From Chryseobacterium sp. UBA6632 (lineage in GTDB: Bacteria; Bacteroidota; Bacteroidia; Flavobacteriales; Weeksellaceae), in NCBI GenBank assembly GCA_002455915.1, contig DKLU01000364.1, forward strand, positions 1 to 13,201: 13,201 nucleotides of DNA, in the 5' to 3' direction. The notes under the pieces are model-generated. The model did no database searches, was not told where the DNA came from, and saw nothing but the letters and a program-made list of their open reading frames with translations. Within the stretch, counting starts at the first letter, position 1, and every line of letters starts with the position of its first letter. Made by a program: the position numbers and the translations under genes. Below, piece by piece: positions 7,509-13,201 of the stretch.

Positions 7509-7879
7509 TTTTTTACGACCGTCCATTTTCCTTGTAAAGCTCCCATTTTCCAGGTTCCGGATTTGGTTTCTAAACTTCCATATAAAAGAAATCCAGATGG
7601 CGACGGGCTCATGGTAGATATTGCACCGCTCCCTCCACCTTGCATTGAGGTATAAAAAGTTTCTTCAAACTCCATAGATTTTCTTACGCCTTCAATCCCG
7701 CCTTTTTCACCTACATTTAAGACAAGCGTTCCACTTTGATCGCCTGTATAAGTTCCTACCCATTTTCCTTTGTAAGGAGTTACATAATTATCTTCTTGTC
7801 TATTGCGTTCGATCTCATCACAAGAAAATAAAAAATTTAAAGTAAGCAGAATTGTCAATATCTTAATTGTTTTCATCAT
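7505..7879 (-). CDS. Small lipoprotein of unknown function
   Basis: A 124-residue lipoprotein with a type II signal peptide: MMK, a hydrophobic stretch (ILTILLTLNFL) and the lipobox LFSC with Cys20. The mature part starts C-D-E-I-E, an acidic run after Cys like the surface-export signal described for flavobacterial lipoproteins, so it may be exposed on the outer membrane (inference). The remaining about 90 residues are rich in Gly, Ser, Thr and Trp, with a GKWVGTYTGDQSGTLVLNV stretch and a matching GTWKMGALQGKWTVV end, suggesting a small beta-barrel or beta-sandwich. A GGGSGAISTMSPSPSG loop is in the middle. No enzyme motif is seen. The start may be either of two adjacent ATGs (7877-7879 or 7874-7876). 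It is the last gene of the DUF4421/YihY run, 23 bases after the YihY stop. Confidence 0.82.
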   Translation of the reverse strand: MMKTIKILTILLTLNFLFSCDEIERNRQEDNYVTPYKGKWVGTYTGDQSGTLVLNVGEKGGIEGVRKSMEFEETFYTSMQGGGSGAISTMSPSPSGFLLYGSLETKSGTWKMGALQGKWTVVKN

Positions 7880-7902
7880 GGTTTAGTTAATTTTTCATTG
7901 GA

Positions 7903-8865
7903 TTATTTTTCAAAATCAGGCTTTAAATCTTCATTAGATTCTTCTCTTTTAATTTCATCAGACAGTAATTTTTCGATTCTCAGTTTTCTGATCGCCATAT
8001 TCAATTCGTTTCCGAAAAGAAGAAGATAAACATTTACATTTACCCAAACCATCAACAAAATCATACTTCCAATTGACCCGTACAACACATTATATCTTGC
8101 AATATTCTTAACATAAATCGCAAAACCATAAGTGGTTACCACAAACAAAACGGTCGTAAGAACAGCTCCCGGAACCGCCTGTCTGAATCTCGCAATCTTT
8201 ACCGTCCCAAGCCAGTAAAAAAGTGCCAAAAGTATAAAATAAAACAATGGAAAGGAAACGAACCCGATAATTTTTGAGAGATTATCTACCAGCCAGGAAA
8301 TGTCATAATTCGGCGTAAAAAGCTTTAAAACAACCTCTGAATAATAAACACCAAAAAGCGCTAAAAATACAATAGTTATAAACCCGATGGTAATAAAAAA
8401 AGAAAGAATAAATTCCTTTACATCACTTAGTTTTTCTTCAGAATTTTCATTAAAACCGTTGATTAAAGAAAAAGTACCGTTGGTTGCAAAAACTAAAGCA
8501 ATAATGATGGTTAAATTGCTTATTCCCTTCATATTAGGGATAATATTGTTCTGAATATACCCTCTCACTTCCGTTTCCATATTGGCCGGAAAAACATTAT
8601 GAATTAAAACCTCAAAAATATAGAATTGCAACTTATCATAATGCGGCATATAAGGTAAAACTGACAATAAAAATAGCAAAAAGGGAAATAAACTTAATGT
8701 AAAACTCCACGAAATACTTCCCGCTTTTCGCCCTATTTTGCCTTTGAAAATTCCTGTAATATAGATCTGGAACATTTGCCAAAGCGATATCCCCAATACC
8801 GGAATATGAATATCATCAAAGAATTTCTGAACTTTTATGACAAAACCAGGAATTTTTATACGCAT
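7903..8865 (-). CDS. YihY/virulence factor BrkB family membrane protein
   Basis: An inner-membrane protein of 320 residues of the YihY/BrkB family (formerly mis-described as ribonuclease BN), whose biochemical role is still unclear. Six membrane helices can be placed near 50-72, 115-137, 152-175, 196-219, 233-252 and 263-286. The family pattern is visible: GRKAGSISWSFTLSLFPFL at the first helix, WLG...RQAVPGA before the fifth, and YGSIGSMILLMVWV with LLLFGNELN at the last. The N-terminus (about 1-45) and the charged C-terminal tail (about 290-320) are predicted cytosolic. It starts 10 bases after the DUF4421-like stop and precedes the lipoprotein gene, so the three are probably cotranscribed from 9931-9958. 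No regulatory site of its own is visible. Recognition of the family is firm; the function is not known. Confidence 0.9.
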   Translation of the reverse strand: MRIKIPGFVIKVQKFFDDIHIPVLGISLWQMFQIYITGIFKGKIGRKAGSISWSFTLSLFPFLLFLLSVLPYMPHYDKLQFYIFEVLIHNVFPANMETEVRGYIQNNIIPNMKGISNLTIIIALVFATNGTFSLINGFNENSEEKLSDVKEFILSFFITIGFITIVFLALFGVYYSEVVLKLFTPNYDISWLVDNLSKIIGFVSFPLFYFILLALFYWLGTVKIARFRQAVPGAVLTTVLFVVTTYGFAIYVKNIARYNVLYGSIGSMILLMVWVNVNVYLLLFGNELNMAIRKLRIEKLLSDEIKREESNEDLKPDFEK

Positions 8866-8875
8866 ACTTTTTCAA

Positions 8876-9913
8876 TTAAAAATTTAAAGCTTTATCTATC
8901 TTATCAAAATTTTTATTCATCAATTTCGGAGCAGTAAATCTAAAACCAATCCCAATTCTGAACAACCATTGTGTGCTGGAATAAAAATTTTCATTAGAAC
9001 TATTCACCCAATTCAGCTGAGCTCCGCCACCGAAAAACCAGTTTCCGTTGTCATACCCAACCCGCGCATTGGAGTAAAATCCGATATTAAACTCGTGAAG
9101 ATCATCTTCATCTATCAATTTCGAATAATAGGCTTCAGGATAGGCTTCTGCAATCACATACCAATTACCCTTTATCGTTTTTTGCACTCCACCACCCGTT
9201 CGCAAGGCAATTCTAAAGTCTTTACTTTTCGAATTATCTACATCATCGTCGTTAAAATTTGCTCCCTGATAAATAGCACGGTTGGTATCACTTAAAGTAT
9301 TATATTGGTAAAACAAACCCGTACTCACCACAAAAACATCTTTTAAAGGCTTGTAAGTCATGTTGGTAAAACTACGATAATCAACCTTATTTCCCAACCA
9401 CAGATAACTCGTTTCGCCTCTGTAAGAACGATATTTCGCATCCGGAAACTGCAAATAGCCTTCCTCATTATAATCTGATCCGTAGAGAAGTCTCATAAAA
9501 TCTTTGGTATCCTGAAAGTACAATCCTTTCACTTCACTATAATAAAGAAATTGTCGGATTTTAGGTGCTACAAAAAAAGAAAATCCTAAATTAAAATATT
9601 TAGTTTTCCCTTTTTCGGCATCATCTCTGTTGATTTTGGTAAGTTTGGGTGCAAAGGAAAAAGTGACATCAATCCATCGATAGCGCAGGAAAAATTCAGT
9701 ATAAAAAGCATCATTTGGTCTTAAACGAAAGACTTTATCTTCATAAAGAAGTCCGAAAGAATCATCAATATAGCTCAATCCGGCAATCAATGAAATTTTA
9801 TTTTTATCATCTTCCACATATTTTTTTATTTTAACAGAATCTTCATTAACATCCTGGCTGTAAGATATTAATGAAAAAACTAAAAATATGATGGAGAGTA
9901 ATTTTGTTTTCAT
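8876..9913 (-). CDS. DUF4421-like outer-membrane beta-barrel protein
   Basis: A 345-residue exported protein. A clear signal peptide (MKTKLLSIIFLVFSLISYSQ, cut after Gln20) is followed by a mature domain rich in Tyr, Phe and Asn with alternating strands, such as FFLRYRWIDVTFSFAP, YFNLGFSFFVAP and WYVIAEAYPEAYY. The end is FRIGIGFRFTAPKLMNKNF, with a probable last strand. This fits an outer-membrane barrel or a periplasmic barrel-like fold. The resemblance to DUF4421, a family confined mostly to Bacteroidota, is from memory and moderately sure. It is the first gene of a leftward operon with YihY and the lipoprotein, and its ATG lies 17 bases from a good -7 box (9931-9938). An envelope function is likely; a ligand cannot be named. 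Confidence 0.8.
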   Translation of the reverse strand: MKTKLLSIIFLVFSLISYSQDVNEDSVKIKKYVEDDKNKISLIAGLSYIDDSFGLLYEDKVFRLRPNDAFYTEFFLRYRWIDVTFSFAPKLTKINRDDAEKGKTKYFNLGFSFFVAPKIRQFLYYSEVKGLYFQDTKDFMRLLYGSDYNEEGYLQFPDAKYRSYRGETSYLWLGNKVDYRSFTNMTYKPLKDVFVVSTGLFYQYNTLSDTNRAIYQGANFNDDDVDNSKSKDFRIALRTGGGVQKTIKGNWYVIAEAYPEAYYSKLIDEDDLHEFNIGFYSNARVGYDNGNWFFGGGAQLNWVNSSNENFYSSTQWLFRIGIGFRFTAPKLMNKNFDKIDKALNF

Positions 9914-9930
9914 CCGATTGGTGCTGATTA

Positions 9931-9958
9931 CAAAAGTACTGAAATTTTTAAAATTCAG
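9931..9958 (-). promoter_or_regulatory. Promoter of the DUF4421-YihY-lipoprotein operon
   Basis: On the minus strand TACTTTTG (complement of 9931-9938) is a full match to TAnnTTTG. CTG (complement of 9956-9958), one mismatch from TTG, lies 17 bases upstream. The start codon at 9913 is 17 bases downstream. Confidence 0.68.
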
Positions 9959-9981
9959 ACCTTCTTAAAAGCCTTTACATT

Positions 9982-10011
9982 ATGAATTTCTTGAATTTAT
10001 GAATACCTTTG
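9982..10011 (+). promoter_or_regulatory. rlmH promoter
   Basis: TACCTTTG at 10004-10011 is a full match to TAnnTTTG. ATG at 9982-9984, one mismatch from TTG, precedes it by 19 bases. The rlmH start is 27 bases downstream. Together with the site at 9931-9958 it makes a short divergent promoter region. Confidence 0.7.
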
Positions 10012-10038
10012 CCGCCTAATTTATTTTAAAGCGTAAAC

Positions 10039-10512
10039 ATGCAGATCAACTTGCTTTGTATAGGTAAAACAGATGATAAAGAAATTACTTCTTTAATTAA
10101 TTATTATTTAAAACGTCTTCCCAAACACTGGAATTTCGAAATTATTGAAATCCCAGATGTAAAAAATGCGAAAAATCTTACGCCCGATCTTTTAAAGAAA
10201 GAAGAAACAAAATTATTTTCAAACCATATCGATAAGAATGATCTGGTTGTTATTCTAGATGAAAAAGGAAAACAGTTTACCAGCCGCGAGTTTTCACAAA
10301 AAATAGATAGCTGGATGAATTCTTCAGTGAAAAAAATTCACATCCTGATTGGTGGCGCTTACGGTTTTTCAGAGGAAATGTACAGCAGAGCCAACGAAAA
10401 AATGTCATTATCTAAAATGACATTTACGCACCAGATGATCCGGTTGTTTATCGTTGAACAGTTGTATCGCGCCGACCAAATTTTACAGGGAAAACCTTAT
10501 CACAACGACTAA
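10039..10512 (+). CDS. rlmH: 23S rRNA (pseudouridine(1915)-N(3))-methyltransferase RlmH
   Basis: A SPOUT-class methyltransferase of 157 residues that puts a methyl group from S-adenosylmethionine on N3 of pseudouridine 1915 in helix 69 of 23S rRNA, acting on 70S ribosomes as a homodimer. The length equals the family norm. Visible motifs are VVILDEKGKQFTSREFS at 70-86, IGGAYGF at 104-110 (SAM-binding knot), SLSKMTFTHQMIRLFIVEQL at 123-142 followed by YRA (trefoil-knot helix), and the C-terminal GKPYHND at 151-157. The ATG at 10039 starts the typical MQINLLCIGK. It has its own promoter (10004-10011) and stands alone on the plus strand between two minus-strand operons. Its stop is 8 bases from that of the convergent trmL gene, and no terminator hairpin is visible between them. 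Confidence 0.96.
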   Translation: MQINLLCIGKTDDKEITSLINYYLKRLPKHWNFEIIEIPDVKNAKNLTPDLLKKEETKLFSNHIDKNDLVVILDEKGKQFTSREFSQKIDSWMNSSVKKIHILIGGAYGFSEEMYSRANEKMSLSKMTFTHQMIRLFIVEQLYRADQILQGKPYHND

Positions 10513-10520
10513 AAGTTAGT

Positions 10521-10976
10521 TTATTTCTTTAAACCAATCTGTCTTTTCGCTTCTCCCACCACAAAAGCCACGGAATTCGCAATATTAAAACTTCTGATGA
10601 GTTTTGACATCGGAATGGTTAAATGATTGTCGAATCGGTCTAATACCTCTTTGCTTAATCCTACACTTTCCTTTCCAAACACCAGCCAATCGCCATCCTG
10701 AAATTCTGTTTCCAGATAAGATTTTTCGGCATGAGAACTCATTAAGAAAACACGGGAAAGATCAGGAATTTGCTGAATCCATTCATCAACATTGGCATAT
10801 TCGGTTACGTCCAAATGCACCCAATAATCCAGTCCGGAACGTTTTAAATTTTTATCATTAATCACAAATCCAAAAGGATGAATGAGATGCAATTTGCTTT
10901 CTGTGCCAACACATAATCTTCCGATATTTCCGGTATTATTAGGGATTTCGGGCTCTACAAGAACAATATTTAACAT
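10521..10976 (-). CDS. trmL: tRNA (cytidine(34)-2'-O)-methyltransferase TrmL
   Basis: A SPOUT-class enzyme of 151 residues that methylates the 2'-hydroxyl of the wobble base C34/U34 in the tRNA-Leu isoacceptors CmAA and cmnm5UmAA, using S-adenosylmethionine. The family is also named YibK. Motifs are PEIPNNTGNIGR at 9-20, LVFGKESVGL at 98-107 and IPM with RSFNIANSVA at 121-137, which form the knotted cofactor site. The length is normal (E. coli TrmL, 157). Its start is 49 bases after the stop of the TPR gene, so it may be the last gene of the tatA-PAP2-TPR run or have its own promoter; no clear -7 box is seen there. It converges on rlmH, so two SPOUT methyltransferases for rRNA and tRNA face each other. 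Confidence 0.94.
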   Translation of the reverse strand: MLNIVLVEPEIPNNTGNIGRLCVGTESKLHLIHPFGFVINDKNLKRSGLDYWVHLDVTEYANVDEWIQQIPDLSRVFLMSSHAEKSYLETEFQDGDWLVFGKESVGLSKEVLDRFDNHLTIPMSKLIRSFNIANSVAFVVGEAKRQIGLKK

Positions 10977-11025
10977 GATATTTTTAATAGCTTCCCATTA
11001 AAGAGAAACCGTTGAAATGATTAAT

Positions 11026-11847
11026 TTATTTAACTGTTGAAGTGGGGCATTTTGTATAATATTCCGCTAAAACCACTTTTTCATATCCTAAAGAAACGGC
11101 TTTATCAAGATTTGTACAAGCTTCTTTTGGTTTAGCCGTATCAAACAAAATCAAAGCTTTTGTCACATACGATTGTGGAAATTTTGCATCAATAGAAATG
11201 GCTTTATTAATATCAGCCAACGCTTCTTTAAGCTTTTTCATTTTCAGATAAACATCTGCTCTTCCGTTGTATAAAAGAGATTCAGGCTTTTCAGAAATCA
11301 ATTGATTATAATCTTTCAAAGCGCCTTCCAAATCTCCGTTATTCTTTTTTAAAGTCGCTAAACCTGTTTTTGCAAAAATATTATCGGGCGCAAAACTCAA
11401 AATTTGATTTAAATCTTTTATCGCCAGTTCTTTTTTACCTTGTCCGTCATAAATTTTAGAACGAGTAAGATACAAATCTACATTTTCAGGATCTACCTGA
11501 AGTCCTTTTTCAACGTATTCAAGTGCTTTTACCTTATTTCCTTTTTGGCTGTGTAATGAAGCCAAATTAGCATAAACCGGAGCCGATAAAGGATTGGCAA
11601 TTAAAGCAGATTCATAAGATTTCAATGCCAAAGCAGATTTTCCCAATCTTCGCTGCGAAGTTCCAAGATAATTCAAATATTCAGATTGAAATTTCTGAAT
11701 TTGTTCTTTTTCGGCTAACTTAGAATACTGTTCCTCGGCACATTTATAATCTGCCTTTTTGAAACATTCTTCAGCCTTTGCTTTATCCTGAGCGTAAAAA
11801 TTTAATGAGAAAAGCCCGAAAGCTAAGAATAATAAATGTTTTTTCAT
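11026..11847 (-). CDS. Exported TPR-repeat protein
   Basis: A 273-residue protein built of tetratricopeptide repeats, probably a periplasmic protein-binding scaffold. The start is the ATG at 11847 (MKKHLLFLAFGLFSLNFYAQ, a signal peptide cut after Gln20); the open frame continues 57 residues upstream but that part is antisense-like, overlaps PAP2 and lacks protein character. Six or seven TPR units follow from about residue 21, with recognisable A-x-x-x-Y/L and final P positions, for example ALKSYESALIANPLSAPVYA, ALEYVEKGLQVDPENVDLYL and ALKDYNQLISEKPESLLYNG. No catalytic domain is attached. The ATG overlaps the PAP2 stop as ATGA, pointing to translational coupling. Partner and function cannot be read from the sequence; a role in envelope assembly is a guess from export and context. 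Confidence 0.9.
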   Translation of the reverse strand: MKKHLLFLAFGLFSLNFYAQDKAKAEECFKKADYKCAEEQYSKLAEKEQIQKFQSEYLNYLGTSQRRLGKSALALKSYESALIANPLSAPVYANLASLHSQKGNKVKALEYVEKGLQVDPENVDLYLTRSKIYDGQGKKELAIKDLNQILSFAPDNIFAKTGLATLKKNNGDLEGALKDYNQLISEKPESLLYNGRADVYLKMKKLKEALADINKAISIDAKFPQSYVTKALILFDTAKPKEACTNLDKAVSLGYEKVVLAEYYTKCPTSTVK

Positions 11848-12410
11848 GGGTTTATATTTTGTTTGTTGATGACTTTTTTTGCGAGTGCACCAAAAATCAC
11901 CCCCAATAAAGTTCCAACAAACGCCCCCACCAAAATATCTACCGGGAAATGCACTCCTAAATATATACGGCTGTATGACACAATTGCCGCCCAAGCAAAT
12001 ATAGCATAAGGAAACCATTTAAGCTTCTTTCTCAGCAAAATTGTTAGATAAGTCGCCAATAAAAAAGTATTAGAAGCATGTGCAGAATAAAAACCATACT
12101 GCCCGCCGCATTTTACGATTCTCATGTGGTGTTCTAAGGTAGGATCGTGACAAGGTCTTAACCTCGCAACGCCAAATTTGAAAACACTTGCCAACTGATC
12201 AGAAACAGTAACAGCAATCCCAACGAAAATTAATATGAAAACTAATGATCTTAGTTTATAATTTTTAAATAAAAAATAACAGAAAATAATGTAAAGCGGA
12301 ACCCAGATCCACGTACTGGAAATCATCATCCAAAACTGGTCAAACGAATTATCCCCCAAATTATTGAGAAATAAAAAGACCTTTTTATCTTCCTGAATAA
12401 TTTCCTCCAT
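11844..12410 (-). CDS. PAP2-family phosphatase, membrane bound
   Basis: A 188-residue integral membrane phosphatase of the type 2 phosphatidic-acid phosphatase family, which can act on undecaprenyl pyrophosphate or phospholipid phosphates. The catalytic motifs are complete: K78-x6-R85-P86 (KFGVARLRP), S109-A110-H111 (YSAHAS, the variant of PSGH in which Pro and Gly are replaced), and S147-R148-x5-H154-x3-D158 (SRIYLGVHFPVD). About five or six membrane helices surround them, and CGGQYGFYSAHAS lies on the outer face. The start ATG is 1 base after the tatA-like stop, and its stop overlaps the TPR start by 4 bases. It is therefore the middle of a tightly packed operon. The exact substrate, such as C55-PP for peptidoglycan recycling or lipid A, is not decided by the sequence. 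Confidence 0.93.
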   Translation of the reverse strand: MEEIIQEDKKVFLFLNNLGDNSFDQFWMMISSTWIWVPLYIIFCYFLFKNYKLRSLVFILIFVGIAVTVSDQLASVFKFGVARLRPCHDPTLEHHMRIVKCGGQYGFYSAHASNTFLLATYLTILLRKKLKWFPYAIFAWAAIVSYSRIYLGVHFPVDILVGAFVGTLLGVIFGALAKKVINKQNINP

Positions 12411-12411
12411 C

Positions 12412-12750
12412 TTATCTGCTTACAGGCCCTTCATACGAATCGTCGTCTGCAGGTTTTGGTTTTGGAGGTTTGTTAGAAGCCTGTTGCGGTTCTGTAAGAA
12501 TATCTTTTTGGATATCTTTCATCGGGTTGAAATCTTTCGCCGCATCTTTTACCTTCTCGATTTCGCGCTTTATTTCAGAGACAGGATTATCTGTTTCTTT
12601 CATAATTTCCGTTTTAATATCTTCTACGGCACCACGCATTTTTCTTACACCTGCGCCTAGATCACGTGCAATTTGTGGAAGTTTATCCGGTCCGAATAAT
12701 ACAACGATTGCCACAGCAATCAGTGCCATTTCTCCAATACTTAATTCCAT
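12412..12750 (-). CDS. tatA: Twin-arginine translocase subunit, TatA/TatB type
   Basis: A 112-residue component of the twin-arginine protein export system of the inner membrane, which forms the pore or recognises the signal peptide. The N-terminal membrane helix (residues 5-20, MALIAVAIVVLFG) is followed by the FGPDKLP hinge (19-25) and an amphipathic helix (about 26-45, IARDLGAGVRKMRGAVED). A long charged tail ends in a Pro/Lys/Asp-rich segment (NKPPKPKPADDD). The glutamate at position 7 and the FGPDKLP form are closer to TatB, while overall length and context fit the single TatA/E-type protein of many Bacteroidota; I name it tatA for convenience. It leads an operon with PAP2 and TPR genes, with a candidate promoter at 12755-12783. 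tatC is not in the window. Confidence 0.88.
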   Translation of the reverse strand: MELSIGEMALIAVAIVVLFGPDKLPQIARDLGAGVRKMRGAVEDIKTEIMKETDNPVSEIKREIEKVKDAAKDFNPMKDIQKDILTEPQQASNKPPKPKPADDDSYEGPVSR

Positions 12751-12754
12751 GCTG

Positions 12755-12783
12755 TAAAATTACGAAACATTATACACATACAA
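12755..12783 (-). promoter_or_regulatory. Candidate promoter of the tatA operon, nearly leaderless
   Basis: On the minus strand TTG (complement of 12781-12783), an 18-base spacer and TAATTTTA (complement of 12755-12762) resemble the Bacteroidota promoter. The -7 box ends only 4 bases before the ATG at 12750, so the transcript would begin at or near the start codon. A more distant promoter is possible. Confidence 0.45.
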
Positions 12784-12836
12784 TACGATTGTTTTATATT
12801 TTAAACAAATTTTAAGATATGTGAAGGGAGACGTCA

Positions 12837-12874
12837 GTTTATGGTTAGTGATTGATAGTTGTTGGTTTATGGTT
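12837..12874. repeat. Short degenerate direct repeats
   Basis: GTTTATGGTT occurs at 12837-12846 and 12865-12874, 28 bases apart, with related G/T-rich units (GTTAGTGATTGATAGTTG) between. It is low-complexity intergenic DNA of the non-coding gap 12751-13158. No gene is visible in it on either strand. Confidence 0.5.
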
Positions 12875-12904
12875 TTTAGCTATTCGTAATTTTTATCATG
12901 TAAA

Positions 12905-13056
12905 ATGCTGCTTCAATTTTTGAAGCTATTTCCTGCTTTCACTCATACTCCTCACCCCAAACTTTCCATCGCTCGCCACTCCTAAATCCCTCCCACTCCC
13001 AAACTCTCCAACCCAGTTGCGGGGTAACTGTTCAATTTGGGCTAGGCGGCGGTTTG
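12905..13056. repeat. C-rich intergenic element, possible dispersed Bacteroidota repeat
   Basis: About 150 non-coding bases unlike their AT-rich surroundings. It starts with an inverted repeat GCTTCAA-TTT-TTGAAGC (12910-12926), runs into AAGCTATTTCCTGCTTTC, holds a C-rich core (12961-13020: 29 C against 4 G by hand count), and ends in GGGCTAGGCGGCGG (13039-13052). A small stem CAGTT/AACTG (13014-13018 with 13026-13030) is inside. The ends recall an interspersed element seen between genes in many flavobacterial genomes (GCTATTCCCGC ... GGGCTAG). That comparison is from memory; orientation and exact ends are uncertain. Confidence 0.5.
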
Positions 13057-13116
13057 TTATTCATTATTTGTCAATATTACAAAATATTAATTCACAATAT
13101 TTAGATTTATAAAACA

Positions 13117-13132
13117 ATTTTATTATCTTTAA
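13117..13132 (+). promoter_or_regulatory. Promoter-like box before the 13159 gene
   Basis: ATTTTATTATCTTTAA with TATCTTTA at 13124-13131, a near match to TAnnTTTG, lies 26 bases before the ATG at 13159. It is identical over 16 bases to 3595-3610. TTA at 13101-13103 is a weak -33 candidate with a 20-base spacer. Confidence 0.6.
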
Positions 13133-13158
13133 GACACCAACCCTTAAAAAATTTAATT

Positions 13159-13201
13159 ATGAAAAAATGGCTAACCCCAGGTAAGGTTTTTGCTTTTGCA
13201 A
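13159..13201 (+). CDS. Start of an unidentified gene, 3' end outside the window
   Basis: Only 14 codons are visible (MKKWLTPGKVFAFA, then the window ends). The ATG at 13159 sits 26 bases after a promoter-like box and begins with Lys-Lys-Trp, a basic start followed by a hydrophobic run, which could be a signal peptide or a membrane anchor. An alternative ATG at 13167 in another frame stops after five codons. The product cannot be identified from this much sequence. It is separated from the divergent tatA operon by about 400 non-coding bases. Confidence 0.6.
   Translation, partial: MKKWLTPGKVFAFA

Noticed and set aside
8969..9295. Plus-strand open frame of 108 codons inside the DUF4421-like gene
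   Set aside because: It is antisense to a gene with signal peptide and beta-strand pattern, has no promoter and no recognisable domain.
11848..12018. N-terminal extension of the TPR protein frame by 57 residues
   Set aside because: It is antisense-free but out of frame with the PAP2 gene on the same strand, is Cys/Gly-rich without protein character, and a perfect signal peptide starts at 11847.
12470..12757. Plus-strand open frame opposite tatA
   Set aside because: The tatA reading has a clear Tat helix and hinge; the opposite frame is Ser/Ile-rich shadow sequence and would start on the tatA start codon's complement.
12905..13056. CRISPR array or tRNA in the C-rich intergenic segment
   Set aside because: There are no regularly spaced identical repeats, and no cloverleaf or T-loop consensus can be placed on either strand.

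Overview
The window looks like chromosomal DNA of a flavobacterium (Bacteroidota, class Flavobacteriia), most likely Chryseobacterium or a close relative. The signs are AT-rich DNA, almost no Shine-Dalgarno sequences, promoters of the Bacteroidota type (TTG about 19 bases before TAnnTTTG), a Bacteroidota-style long RelA/SpoT enzyme, DUF4421-type and short lipobox lipoproteins, and a tatA-PAP2 gene pair. The genus is inferred from general resemblance, not from a search. The gene content is mostly housekeeping: carbon activation, stringent response, ion homeostasis, RNA modification and envelope functions.

Left part, plus strand (1-3471): the 3' part of a propionyl-CoA synthetase-like gene (PrpE/ACSS3 type), a very AT-rich DUF4304-like gene, and a complete acetyl-CoA synthetase gene (acs), closed by a strong intrinsic terminator. 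Two related acyl-CoA ligases are separated by an unrelated small gene, which looks like a later insertion. Next comes a monocistronic small gene of unknown function (3636-4001) with its own promoter-like element and terminator. It is followed by the spoT/rsh-nhaA pair (4114-7508): a bifunctional (p)ppGpp synthetase/hydrolase and a Na+/H+ antiporter, read from a promoter directly behind the preceding terminator.

Middle part, minus strand (7505-9913): DUF4421-like outer-membrane protein, YihY/BrkB membrane protein and a small lipoprotein, probably one operon read leftward, meeting nhaA tail to tail with overlapping stop codons. A divergent promoter region (9914-10038) drives this operon and, on the plus strand, rlmH (23S rRNA pseudouridine-1915 methyltransferase).

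Right part, minus strand (10521-12750): tatA-like gene, PAP2 phosphatase, TPR protein and trmL (tRNA 2'-O-methyltransferase), tightly packed; trmL converges on rlmH. The last 400 bases before the window edge are non-coding (12751-13158). They hold the tatA promoter candidate, short degenerate repeats, a C-rich, strand-skewed element resembling a dispersed Bacteroidota intergenic repeat, and a promoter-like box identical over 16 bases to the one before the gene at 3636. A new gene starts at 13159 and leaves the window.

I see no phage, transposase, CRISPR array, tRNA or rRNA, and no convincing novel defence or metabolic system. The most interesting items are the low-GC gene between the two ligase genes, the 16-base promoter match and the C-rich intergenic element.
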